From: an uncultured Clostridia bacterium
GTDB taxonomy: Bacteria > Bacillota > Clostridia > TANB77 > CAG-508
DNA length: 48,911 nt
Assembly (NCBI GenBank): GCA_944392605.1
Contig: CALXXE010000015.1
Span: 1 to 48,911 of the forward strand
Reading direction: 5' to 3'
Shown here: positions 19,334-26,856 of the stretch, piece by piece
Layout: each line of letters begins with the position of its first letter
Numbering within the stretch: position 1 is the first letter of the stretch
Translations under genes and position numbers: made by a program
The notes under the pieces: generated by a model
Told to the model about the DNA's origin: nothing
The model's input: the letters and a program-made list of their open reading frames with translations, nothing else
Databases searched by the model: none

Positions 19334-19397
19334 GATGTGTCCCAATTGCGACTTTTTATTCGCAAAGGAAACGTCCCCAACGCGAAAAGGAGATGAA
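19334..19397 (+). repeat. Compact palindromic, GC-enriched element between rplI and dnaB
   Basis: TTGCGA (19346-19351) and TCGCAA (19360-19365) form a hairpin with a T-rich loop. It is flanked by two similar tracts, GTGTCCCAA (19338-19346) and ACGTCCCCAA (19371-19380). The G+C content is visibly higher than in the surroundings. This looks like a REP/RAYT-type or other dispersed intergenic repeat, but no second full copy exists in the window. The frame from 19335 into dnaB is open, but the dnaB ribosome binding site is downstream of the element. Confidence 0.4.
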
Positions 19398-20735
19398 ATG
19401 ATGGAACTAGGTAAAGTGCCACCACATGATATAGAAGCAGAACAAGCAATTATTGGTAGTATGTTAACAGATAGAGATGCTGTGATTTCTGCGATAGAAG
19501 TACTAAAGCCAGACGATTTCTATAGAGAAGATAATAAAACAATATATGAGGCTATTTTAAATCTATATACTCGTTCAGAGCCGATTGATATTATAACAGT
19601 AAGATCAGAGCTAGAATCAATGGGAAGACTAGATAATGTAGGAGGACTAGAATATTTAGCTGAATTGCCTGAGAAAGTACCAACAACTGCAAATGCTATG
19701 AAATACATTAAAATAGTAGAAGAAAAATCTTCACTAAGGAAGTTAATAAAAACAGCTAATGAGATAATCGAACTTGGTTATAATCCTACTGAAGATGTTG
19801 ATGACATAATGGAAGGTGCAGAAAAGAAAATTTTTAATATTATGCAAGATAAAGACCAAAAAAGTTACAGTCCACTAAAAGATGTATTAGTAGAAAGCTT
19901 TACGAAACTAGAAGAATTATATAATAGGAAACAGCATATAACAGGTGTACCATCAGGTTTTACAGACTTAGATTTTAGAACAGCTGGTTTTCATGGATCA
20001 GAACTAATACTAATTGCTGCAAGACCAGCTATGGGTAAAACAGCGTTTGCACTAAACATAGCAACAAATGCAGCATTAAGAGCTAATGTACCAGTAGCAG
20101 TATTTAGCTTAGAGATGTCAAAAGAACAGTTAGTAAATAGAATTTTATGTAGTGAATCTATGGTAGATAGTAATAAAGTTAGAACTGGAAAGCTAGAAGA
20201 AGATGATTGGACAAAACTTGCAAGTACAATAGGTCCTCTATCAGAAGCAGAAATGTATATAGATGATACACCAGGTATAAATATAATGGAAATAAGAGCT
20301 AAATGTAGAAAGCTAAAGATAGAAAAAAATATAGGATTAGTAGTAATAGATTATTTACAATTAATACAAGGCACAGGGAAAAGAAACGGAAGTCGTGAAC
20401 AGGAAATATCAGAGATAAGCCGTTCATTAAAGATTTTAGCAAAAGAATTAGATGTTCCAGTAATAGCTTTATCACAGCTATCAAGAGCTGCTGAGCAAAG
20501 ACCAGACCACAGACCAATGCTATCAGACTTAAGAGAGTCAGGAGCTATAGAGCAAGATGCTGATATTGTAATGTTTTTATATAGAGACGATTACTATAAT
20601 CCTGATACAGAAAAGAAAGGTGTAGCGGAAGTTATAATTGCAAAACATAGAGGTGGATCAACAGGGACAGTAGAACTTCTATGGCTTGGAAGTTACACAA
20701 AATTTGTTAATATTGCGAAAGGTTTTGATAATTAA
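19398..20735 (+). CDS. dnaB: Replicative DNA helicase
   Basis: DnaB is the hexameric helicase that unwinds DNA at the replication fork. The start is placed at ATG 19398 (or the next codon, ATG 19401) because AAGGAG (19387-19392) fits; an in-frame ATG at 19335 would add 21 unrelated residues. The product is 445 residues, the usual length. The N-terminal domain begins KVPPHDIEAEQAIIGSML. The RecA-like domain has Walker A ARPAMGKTAFA (about residues 210-220), Walker B VVIDYLQLIQG (about 316) and IALSQLSRAAEQRPDHRP. RDDYYNPDTEKKGVAEVI is the standard C-terminal block. No intein or frameshift is seen. Confidence 0.97.
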   Translation: MMELGKVPPHDIEAEQAIIGSMLTDRDAVISAIEVLKPDDFYREDNKTIYEAILNLYTRSEPIDIITVRSELESMGRLDNVGGLEYLAELPEKVPTTANAMKYIKIVEEKSSLRKLIKTANEIIELGYNPTEDVDDIMEGAEKKIFNIMQDKDQKSYSPLKDVLVESFTKLEELYNRKQHITGVPSGFTDLDFRTAGFHGSELILIAARPAMGKTAFALNIATNAALRANVPVAVFSLEMSKEQLVNRILCSESMVDSNKVRTGKLEEDDWTKLASTIGPLSEAEMYIDDTPGINIMEIRAKCRKLKIEKNIGLVVIDYLQLIQGTGKRNGSREQEISEISRSLKILAKELDVPVIALSQLSRAAEQRPDHRPMLSDLRESGAIEQDADIVMFLYRDDYYNPDTEKKGVAEVIIAKHRGGSTGTVELLWLGSYTKFVNIAKGFDN

Positions 20736-20770
20736 TTCAGAGGAGATTAAATCTTCCCTGAATTTTTTTT
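20734..20770 (+). terminator. rplI-dnaB terminator
   Basis: AATTCAG (20734-20740) pairs with CTGAATT (20758-20764), with additional GGA/TCC pairing inside and eight T at the 3' side. It overlaps the dnaB stop codon. Confidence 0.8.
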
Positions 20771-20823
20771 GTGATTTTTGTCGAAATTTGCGATGAAAAG
20801 TTTAAGTTTCTGCTAGTAAAAAG

Positions 20824-20852
20824 TTGCAAAATTAGATAGAATATGTTATAGT
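20824..20852 (+). promoter_or_regulatory. Candidate promoter of the Rpn nuclease gene
   Basis: TTGCAA (20824-20829), 17-base spacer with TGn before the -10, TATAGT (20847-20852). This would give a leader of about 220 nt. A second candidate (TTGATT 21034, TATAAT 21057) lies so close to the start codon that its RNA would lack a usable leader. Otherwise the interval 20771-21076 shows no gene. Confidence 0.45.
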
Positions 20853-21076
20853 TTTGTTTAGATTTAGTTAACGAGTTATTTTTAATATGTATTTCTTTTC
20901 AGTTTATACATAGATTTATTCAAAGTTTTTTATCGAAAAAATTCACAAAAAAGAAAATTAGAGAAAAAATTAGAAAAATGAAGAAAAAATGAGTATTAAT
21001 ACTTTTATCTTTTGATTTACTATAAAATTAAATTTGATTTATAAATTACAAGATACTATAATAAGGAGGAAGATAA

Positions 21077-22039
21077 TTGACGGAACAAAATGTGGAAAAA
21101 TTTAACAGAATTGAAAACGAGCATGATAAAGTGTTCAAAGACTTATTCTGTGATGTAAATGAAGCAGTTTATATAATAAATAGAGTTCTAAAATTAAATA
21201 TGAAATCAAATGAAATACAAAGATACACAAATAGTTTTGTAACAAGTGGGTATAAATACAAAGAAGCAGATTGTGTATATAAGAAAAAGAACGAGAGAGT
21301 ATTTTTTGTAATAGAACACCAAAGTGTGGTTGATTTTCGAATGCCATATAGGATGTCAAATTATCAAATAGAAGTAATGAGGAGTTGTGAAAGTTATAAG
21401 AATACAAAAGATAATAAAGAATCTTTAGTTATTGGAATAGTATTATATACAGGAAGAAAAGAATGGAATGCTGAATTGTATATTAGAAATATACAATATA
21501 AACTAGAAGATGGGGCAAGACTTGTACTTGGTGATAACAAGACTTTAGGTAACTATTCTGTACTAGATGTAAATAAATGCACAGAAGAAGAATTGTTAAA
21601 AGACGAAGGACTAATTAGTAAAGTAATGTTAATAGAAAAGGTAAGGAAAACAGAAAAATTAGGAGAAATACTAATAAGAATGATAAAATATTTAGATGAA
21701 AATGGCTTAAAATATATAAAAAACCTAATAAAGAATATTATGGTGAATGACTTAAGCAAAGCAACAAGAGAAAAAATTTTAAAATTATATAGAAAAACAA
21801 TAGAAGGGAAAGGAAGTGAAGAAGAAATGGAATTAGCAATAACAAGAACAATAAGAAATGAAATAGAAGGTGTAAGAAGGAAAGGAAGAAGAGAAGGAAG
21901 AAAAGAAGGTAGAAAAGAAGGTAAGATAAGTGTAGCTAAAAATTTATTAACAATGGGATATAGTATAGACCAGGTAGGAAAAATGGCAGAGCTTAATGAA
22001 AGCGAACTAAAAGAGTTAAAAGAAAAAGTAGGGAAGTGA
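21077..22039 (+). CDS. Rpn-family recombination-promoting nuclease / putative transposase (PD-(D/E)XK)
   Basis: The protein is 320 residues from TTG 21077, with AAGGAGGA (21063-21070) upstream. The N-terminal domain is typical of Rpn/Transposase_31 proteins: HDKVFKDLF, then YKEADCVYKK and VFFVIEHQS, giving the Asp and Glu-x-Gln of a PD-(D/E)XK active site, and MPYRMSNYQIEVMRS. Rpn proteins cut DNA and promote recombination in RecA-independent assays. After about residue 250 there is a low-complexity Arg/Lys-Glu-Gly repeat (EGRKEGRKEG), then a short helical segment (MGYSIDQVGKMAELNESELKELKE). The reading frame ends where a 220-base tandem duplication shifts the frame, so the original C-terminus may have differed slightly. 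It is flanked by its own promoter and terminator, consistent with a mobile gene. Confidence 0.9.
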   Translation: MTEQNVEKFNRIENEHDKVFKDLFCDVNEAVYIINRVLKLNMKSNEIQRYTNSFVTSGYKYKEADCVYKKKNERVFFVIEHQSVVDFRMPYRMSNYQIEVMRSCESYKNTKDNKESLVIGIVLYTGRKEWNAELYIRNIQYKLEDGARLVLGDNKTLGNYSVLDVNKCTEEELLKDEGLISKVMLIEKVRKTEKLGEILIRMIKYLDENGLKYIKNLIKNIMVNDLSKATREKILKLYRKTIEGKGSEEEMELAITRTIRNEIEGVRRKGRREGRKEGRKEGKISVAKNLLTMGYSIDQVGKMAELNESELKELKEKVGK

Positions 22040-22222
22040 GGAAGAAATGGAATTAGCAATAACAAGAACAATAAGAAATGAAATAGAAGGTGTAAGAAGG
22101 AAAGGAAGAAAAGAAGGTAAGATAAGTGTGGCTAAAAATTTACTAACAATGGGATATAGCATAGACCAAGTAGGAAAAATGGCAGAGCTTAATGAAAGTG
22201 AATTAAAAGAGTTAAAAGAAAA
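21812..22222 (+). repeat. Imperfect tandem duplication of the Rpn gene 3' end
   Basis: Copy 1 is 21812-22031 (220 bases) and copy 2 is 22032-22222. Copy 2 lacks 24 bases of the Arg/Lys-Glu-Gly repeat tract, and only a few point changes separate the copies. Because 220 is not a multiple of 3, the duplication put a TGA at the junction (22037-22039). Confidence 0.88.
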
Positions 22223-22244
22223 TACTAGAAATAAGAATACTTGA
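22047..22244 (+). pseudogene. Duplicated C-terminal fragment of the Rpn nuclease
   Basis: The 65-codon frame from ATG 22047 repeats residues from about 252 of the upstream Rpn protein (ELAITRTIRNEIEGV onward) and ends in a new tail, NTRNKNT. It has no nuclease domain. A GAGGAAG sequence lies just upstream and could allow translation. It most likely holds the original 3' end of the gene, displaced by the tandem duplication. Some Rpn genes make a separate C-terminal product by internal initiation, so a small functional product cannot be excluded. Confidence 0.75.
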
Positions 22245-22263
22245 AAAATAGATGGAAATATAG

Positions 22264-22305
22264 TAAAATAAGTAATATTTAAGGTATTACTTATTTTATT
22301 TTTTT
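22264..22305 (+). terminator. Terminator after the Rpn locus
   Basis: AAAATAAGTAATA (22265-22277) pairs perfectly with TATTACTTATTTT (22285-22297), followed by a run of T. tilS starts 19 bases later. Confidence 0.85.
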
Positions 22306-22323
22306 AAAAAAGAGGAAGAAGAA

Positions 22324-23310
22324 ATGAAGGAAAAAGTTTTAGAAACAATAAAAAAATATAATTTAATAGAAAATAGAGATAAGCTAGTGTTAGCAGTATC
22401 TGGTGGACCAGATTCAATAGCAATGCTAAATATATTAAATGAAATAAAAAAAGATGGTATTATAGATTTTAGTTTTTGTGTTGCACATATAAATCATATG
22501 ATTAGAGAAGAAGCGAAAGACGATGAAAAATATGTAGAAAAATATTGTATAGAAAATAAGATAGATTTTTATTCAAAAAGTATAGATGTTCAAAAACTTG
22601 CTAATAATAATAAAGTAGGAACTGAAGAAGCTGGAAGATATGCAAGATATAGATTTTTTGATGAGATTTTAGAAAAAACTGGTTCTAATAAAATATCTAT
22701 TGCACATAATAAAAATGATAAAGCAGAAACAATTATTATGAATATCTTTAGGGGAAGCGGAATAACAGGATTAAAAGGCATAGAAGCAAAAAGAGGAAAA
22801 TATATAAGACCATTAATAGAATGTGAAAGATTTGAGATTGAAAATTATTGTGAAGAAGAAAAATTAAATCCAAGAATAGATAAAACTAATTTTGAAAATA
22901 CATATACAAGAAATAAAATTAGGAATATCGTTATTCCGTATGTAAAGAAGGAATTTAATCCTAATATTGTAGAAACATTAAATAGATTATCAGAGCTTGT
23001 AATAGATGAAGAAAAATTCATAGAAAAACAGATAGAAAAAATATATAAAGAGTTGTTGATTAGTGAGGGTGAAAAAGAAATAGTTATTGACTTAAAAAGC
23101 TTTAATAATCAGGAAAGAGTAATAAAATCAAGGATTATTTTATATACTATAACAAGACTATTTGGAACAAGTAAGGAAATAGCGAAGGTACATATAGATG
23201 ATATAATAAAACTATGTAGTAATAATATAGGTAATAAATACTTAACACCAAATAAAAATATAAAAATTTTACTAAAAAATCACAAAATTTATTTTATAAA
23301 GGAAAATTAA
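22324..23310 (+). CDS. tilS: tRNA(Ile)-lysidine synthase
   Basis: TilS converts the wobble cytidine of tRNA-Ile(CAU) to lysidine using ATP, so that AUA is read as Ile. The gene is expected to matter here because ATA is very abundant in this genome. The protein is 328 residues. The PP-loop SGGPDS is at residues 26-31, followed by HINHMIREEA, the conserved EAGRYARYRFF block and HNKNDKAETIIMNIFRGSG (all near residues 60-150). The protein stops after a short helical region and NKYLTPNKNIKILLKNHKI, which is shorter than the E. coli (~430) and B. subtilis (~470) enzymes. ftsH follows after its own promoter; hpt, often between them, is absent. Confidence 0.94.
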   Translation: MKEKVLETIKKYNLIENRDKLVLAVSGGPDSIAMLNILNEIKKDGIIDFSFCVAHINHMIREEAKDDEKYVEKYCIENKIDFYSKSIDVQKLANNNKVGTEEAGRYARYRFFDEILEKTGSNKISIAHNKNDKAETIIMNIFRGSGITGLKGIEAKRGKYIRPLIECERFEIENYCEEEKLNPRIDKTNFENTYTRNKIRNIVIPYVKKEFNPNIVETLNRLSELVIDEEKFIEKQIEKIYKELLISEGEKEIVIDLKSFNNQERVIKSRIILYTITRLFGTSKEIAKVHIDDIIKLCSNNIGNKYLTPNKNIKILLKNHKIYFIKEN

Positions 23311-23371
23311 GTAGCCGTAGTAAATCTTGTGTAACATGCTTGTTTGTAATAAAAACGTCATAAAAAAATTG

Positions 23372-23400
23372 TTTACAAAGAAAAAAATATATGTTATAAA
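23372..23400 (+). promoter_or_regulatory. ftsH promoter
   Basis: TTTACA (23372-23377), 17-base spacer, TATAAA (23395-23400), preceded by TGT as an extended -10. Confidence 0.65.
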
Positions 23401-23442
23401 ACAAGATGAAAATGCAAAAGTAAAACAAGAGGAGGAATTATT

Positions 23443-25254
23443 TTGAAAAACGGAATTAAAACATTAGCAATGTGGTTAATAATAGGGGTTATTTTTATTG
23501 TAGTATTATCATCAATAGTGGAAAATAGTGATGCTAAATTAAAGTATTCAGAATTAATAACTAATATTAATAATAATAATGTTGAGGATATCGAGATAGC
23601 ATCAGATGGAGTAACAGCAACAGTAACATTAAAAGATGATAGATCTAGAAAAGAAGTAAATATTCCTGATATGGGAAACTTTATGAATTATGTTGAGGAA
23701 TATTTAAAAGAGGGAGCATTTACTTTAGAAGAGAGATCTCAGTCAATATTCATTACAATACTTAGTTTACTTACACCATTTGGATTGCTTATAATATTCT
23801 TTATATTCTGGTTCTTAATGATGGGTGGTACATCAAATGGAAATGCCGGTGGAAAAACAATGTCTTTTGGAAAGAGTAAAGCTAGAATGATGACACCAGC
23901 AGATAAAAACAGAATAACATTTGAAGATGTAGCAGGTGTAGATGAAGAAAAAGAAGAATTAGAAGAAATAGTAGAATTTTTGAAAAACCCTAAAAAATAT
24001 ACAGATATGGGAGCAAGAATACCAAAAGGAGTATTACTTGTTGGTCAACCAGGTACTGGTAAAACACTACTTGCTAAAGCTGTAGCAGGAGAAGCAGGAG
24101 TGCCATTCTTTATAATAAGTGGTTCAGACTTTGTTGAAATGTTTGTTGGTGTTGGTGCTTCAAGAGTAAGAGATTTATTTGACCAAGCTAAGAAAAATGC
24201 ACCATGTATTATATTTATAGATGAGATTGATGCAGTGGGACGTCAAAGAGGTGCAGGACTTGGTGGAGGACATGATGAAAGAGAACAAACATTAAATCAA
24301 TTATTAGTAGAGATGGATGGATTTGCAGAAAATGAAGGCGTAATAGTATTAGCTGCAACAAACAGACCTGACGTATTAGATAAAGCGTTACTTAGAGCAG
24401 GAAGATTTGATAGACAAATAGTAGTGGGTATGCCAGATGTAAAAGCAAGAGAACAAATACTAGAAGTTCATAGCAGAAAGAAGAGGTTAGCAGATGATGT
24501 TGACTTAAAAGTAATTGCTAAAAATACATCAGGATTTGCAGGAGCTGATTTAGAGAATGTTTTAAATGAAGCGGCACTTTTAGCAGCAAGACGTAATTTA
24601 AATGAAATAGGAATGCAAGAAATTGAAGATGCAATGGTAAAAGTAACGATGGGACCAGAGAAGAAGACAAAAGTAAGAAGTGAAAAAGAAAACAGATTAG
24701 TTGCATATCATGAAGCAGGCCATGCAGTTGTAAGTCATTTCTTACCATCACAAGATCCGGTACACCAGATATCAATAGTACCAAGAGGAATGGCTGGTGG
24801 ATATACAATGTATAGACCAACAGAAGATAAATCATTTATGTCAAAAACAGAGATGGAAGAAAACATTGTATCACTACTTGGTGGTAGAGTAGCAGAAGCT
24901 CTTATATTAAATGATATATCAACAGGTGCAAGTAATGATATTGAAAGAGCAACTAAAATTGCAAGAAGTATGGTTACAAAATATGGTATGAGTGAAAGAA
25001 TAGGAACATTAACATTAGGACAAGGACAAGAGGAAGTATTCTTAGGCAGAGATTTTGGTCATACTAAAGAATACTCAGAAGAAACAGCAGCTATAATTGA
25101 TGAAGAAACAAAGAAAATAGTAGATCAAGGATATAATAGAGCAAAACAAATTTTATCTGAAAATGTAGATAAATTACACAAAGTTGCAGGAGTATTATTA
25201 GAAAAAGAGAAAATAGAAGCAGATGAATTTGAAGCAATATTTAATGAACAATAA
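23443..25254 (+). CDS. ftsH: ATP-dependent zinc metalloprotease FtsH
   Basis: FtsH is a membrane-bound AAA+ protease that degrades misfolded and regulatory proteins. The protein is 603 residues from TTG 23443, with GAGGAGG upstream. A membrane helix (about residues 6-25), an extracytoplasmic domain and a second helix (about 103-127) are followed by the AAA+ module. This has Walker A GQPGTGKT (about 201-208), Walker [13 protein letters not shown] and the arginine-rich [20 protein letters not shown] block. The zinc site HEAGH is at residues 423-427. All catalytic residues are present and the length is typical. It has its own promoter and a strong terminator. Confidence 0.97.
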   Translation: MKNGIKTLAMWLIIGVIFIVVLSSIVENSDAKLKYSELITNINNNNVEDIEIASDGVTATVTLKDDRSRKEVNIPDMGNFMNYVEEYLKEGAFTLEERSQSIFITILSLLTPFGLLIIFFIFWFLMMGGTSNGNAGGKTMSFGKSKARMMTPADKNRITFEDVAGVDEEKEELEEIVEFLKNPKKYTDMGARIPKGVLLVGQPGTGKTLLAKAVAGEAGVPFFIISGSDFVEMFVGVGASRVRDLFDQAKKNAPCIIFIDEIDAVGRQRGAGLGGGHDEREQTLNQLLVEMDGFAENEGVIVLAATNRPDVLDKALLRAGRFDRQIVVGMPDVKAREQILEVHSRKKRLADDVDLKVIAKNTSGFAGADLENVLNEAALLAARRNLNEIGMQEIEDAMVKVTMGPEKKTKVRSEKENRLVAYHEAGHAVVSHFLPSQDPVHQISIVPRGMAGGYTMYRPTEDKSFMSKTEMEENIVSLLGGRVAEALILNDISTGASNDIERATKIARSMVTKYGMSERIGTLTLGQGQEEVFLGRDFGHTKEYSEETAAIIDEETKKIVDQGYNRAKQILSENVDKLHKVAGVLLEKEKIEADEFEAIFNEQ

Positions 25255-25300
25255 AAATATAGATAAAGCCACATAGAATATTCTGTGTGGCTCTATTTAT
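25255..25300 (+). terminator. ftsH terminator
   Basis: AGCCACA (25267-25273) pairs with TGTGGCT (25286-25292), extended by flanking A/T pairs; a T-rich tract follows. Confidence 0.75.
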
Positions 25301-25386
25301 ATTAAATAATAATAGGTTTTCTATTGATATTTTATATTTTTTATTATAAAATATTTTTATAAAATAAAAAAGAAAGTGGAAAAAAT

Positions 25387-25932
25387 ATGAAGAATTATTA
25401 TAATTTATTAGAAGTTAATCCTAAAGCGTCAAAGGAGATAATAGAAAAAGCATATAGAGTTTTAGTAAAAAAATATCATCCGGATTTATACCAAGGTGAA
25501 GAAAGAATATATGCAGAAACAAAAGTGAGAGATTTAAACGAAGCTTATCATGTACTTTCTGATGATTTTTTAAGAGAACAATATGATTTAGAGTTACAGA
25601 AAGAGACACAATTTAATAATGCAACTATTACAAATAACCAAAACATAAGACAAGACAACAATATAAATAATCAGAAGAGAGAAAAAAAACAAGAGAGAAA
25701 TAATCAAGAAAATACCGAAAAAAATAGATATAAAGTTGGAACCGTTATGTCTATGGTAGATTTGGTGAAAAATATTTTTAAGAAAAGAAATAGAAATGAA
25801 GGACCAAGAGAGATAAAGAAAGAAGATAAAATGGCAGCTGTAATAACGCTTATAATAGTTGTTGTAGTCGGAGTAGCTTTATGGTTCATACCAGCGACAA
25901 ATGGATTTATGAGGAGTTTAATACCATTTTAA
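25387..25932 (+). CDS. J-domain protein with C-terminal membrane anchor
   Basis: The protein is 181 residues. The N-terminal J domain (residues 1-70) has the HPD motif in KKYHPDLY that stimulates DnaK ATPase, and a LNEAYHVLSDDFLREQYD helix. It lacks the Gly/Phe region, zinc fingers and substrate-binding domains of classical DnaJ. A polar Asn/Gln/Lys-rich linker (about 75-125) leads to a single hydrophobic helix near the C-terminus (about residues 146-168). It is therefore a tail-anchored cochaperone likely to recruit DnaK to the membrane. nrdG follows 19 bases downstream and may be co-transcribed. A weak promoter (TTGATA 25324 and TATAAA 25345, only 15 apart) precedes it. Confidence 0.85.
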   Translation: MKNYYNLLEVNPKASKEIIEKAYRVLVKKYHPDLYQGEERIYAETKVRDLNEAYHVLSDDFLREQYDLELQKETQFNNATITNNQNIRQDNNINNQKREKKQERNNQENTEKNRYKVGTVMSMVDLVKNIFKKRNRNEGPREIKKEDKMAAVITLIIVVVVGVALWFIPATNGFMRSLIPF

Positions 25933-25951
25933 AAGAAAAGAGGAAAAGTAG

Positions 25952-26473
25952 ATGTACTATGCAGATATAAAAAAAGCTGATGTAGCAAATGGGACAGGAG
26001 TTAGAATATCTTTATTTGTAAGTGGATGTACTCATCATTGTAAAGGATGTTTTAATGAAGAGGCATGGGACTTTCATTATGGAAGCGAATTTACAGATAA
26101 TGAAATAGATAAAATAATAGATTTAATGGATCATTCATATATAGCGGGATTAACATTACTTGGCGGAGAACCATTAGAACATGTAAATCAACAAGGTCTA
26201 CTACCATTATTAAGAAAAGTAAAAGAAAAATTTCCTGATAAAAATATTTGGTGTTATTCAGGTTATACATTTGAAACAGATATATTAGGGAGAATGTGTA
26301 AAGAATGGAAAGAAACTTCTGAATTGTTATCATATATAGACGTTTTAGTAGATGGAAAGTTTGAAGAAGATAAAAAAGATATCAAATTAAGATTTAGAGG
26401 TTCAAGTAATCAAAGGATTATAGATGTAAAAAAATCACTAAAAGAAAATAAGACTGTTCTTTTTGACTTATAA
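25952..26473 (+). CDS. nrdG: Anaerobic ribonucleoside-triphosphate reductase activating protein
   Basis: NrdG is a radical-SAM enzyme that installs the glycyl radical on NrdD, allowing deoxynucleotide synthesis without oxygen. The protein is 173 residues, a normal length. The 4Fe-4S ligands form CTHHCKGC (Cys26, Cys30, Cys33). GLTLLGGEPLEH and WCYSGYTFE are characteristic of the NrdG family, as is the NGTGVRISLFVSGC start. AGAGGAAA precedes the ATG. nrdD is not in the window, so the pair is split here or nrdD lies elsewhere. Confidence 0.93.
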   Translation: MYYADIKKADVANGTGVRISLFVSGCTHHCKGCFNEEAWDFHYGSEFTDNEIDKIIDLMDHSYIAGLTLLGGEPLEHVNQQGLLPLLRKVKEKFPDKNIWCYSGYTFETDILGRMCKEWKETSELLSYIDVLVDGKFEEDKKDIKLRFRGSSNQRIIDVKKSLKENKTVLFDL

Positions 26474-26476
26474 CTA

Positions 26477-26506
26477 TTGACAAAATATGCTATTTTAAGG
26501 TATAAT
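26477..26506 (+). promoter_or_regulatory. rpsU promoter
   Basis: A consensus TTGACA (26477-26482) and TATAAT (26501-26506) are separated by 18 bases. The pair lies immediately after the nrdG stop codon. Confidence 0.75.
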
Positions 26507-26512
26507 AAATAA

Positions 26513-26570
26513 CGTTATAAGGGTTATCCCACATACTTTTTTGTATGGACCGGAAGGAGGGGAAATATAA
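26513..26570 (+). promoter_or_regulatory. Short structured rpsU leader
   Basis: The leader has GGG-TTAT-CCC (26521-26530), then CATAC (26532-26536) pairing with GTATG (26543-26547) around six T. GGACCGGAAGGAGGGG then includes the ribosome binding site. The G+C-rich, hairpin-rich stretch is distinctive in this genome and could be a binding site for S21 or a translational control element. I cannot name a family. Confidence 0.45.
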
Positions 26571-26744
26571 ATGTCAGAGATAAAAGTTAATAATGGTAAT
26601 ATAGAAGATGCTTTAAAAAGATTTAAAAGACAATGTGCTAGAAATGGAGTACTTCAAGAAGTACGTAAAAGAGAGCATTATGAAAAACCTAGCGTAAGAA
26701 GAAAGAAAAAATCAGAAGCAGCTAGAAAAAGAAAATTTAATTAA
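26571..26744 (+). CDS. rpsU: 30S ribosomal protein S21
   Basis: The protein is 57 residues. It begins [20 protein letters not shown], continues through [20 protein letters not shown] and ends in a very basic [13 protein letters not shown] tail, all characteristic of bS21. S21 acts in translation initiation near the 3' end of 16S rRNA. GGAAGGAGGGG (26551-26561) is the ribosome binding site. It is monocistronic, with its own promoter and terminator. Confidence 0.96.
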   Translation: MSEIKVNNGNIEDALKRFKRQCARNGVLQEVRKREHYEKPSVRRKKKSEAARKRKFN

Positions 26745-26753
26745 TGTATATAT

Positions 26754-26797
26754 AAATTGGGAGTAGAGGGAGAACTTATGCTTCCAATTTTTATTTT
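26754..26797 (+). terminator. rpsU terminator
   Basis: AAATTGGGAG (26754-26763) pairs with CTTCCAATTT (26781-26790, one wobble), followed by a T-rich tract. Confidence 0.7.
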
Positions 26798-26856
26798 TGA
26801 AAATCAATAAAAAATGATTATTTGGTATATAATAAATATGAAAAGGAGGAGAATTT

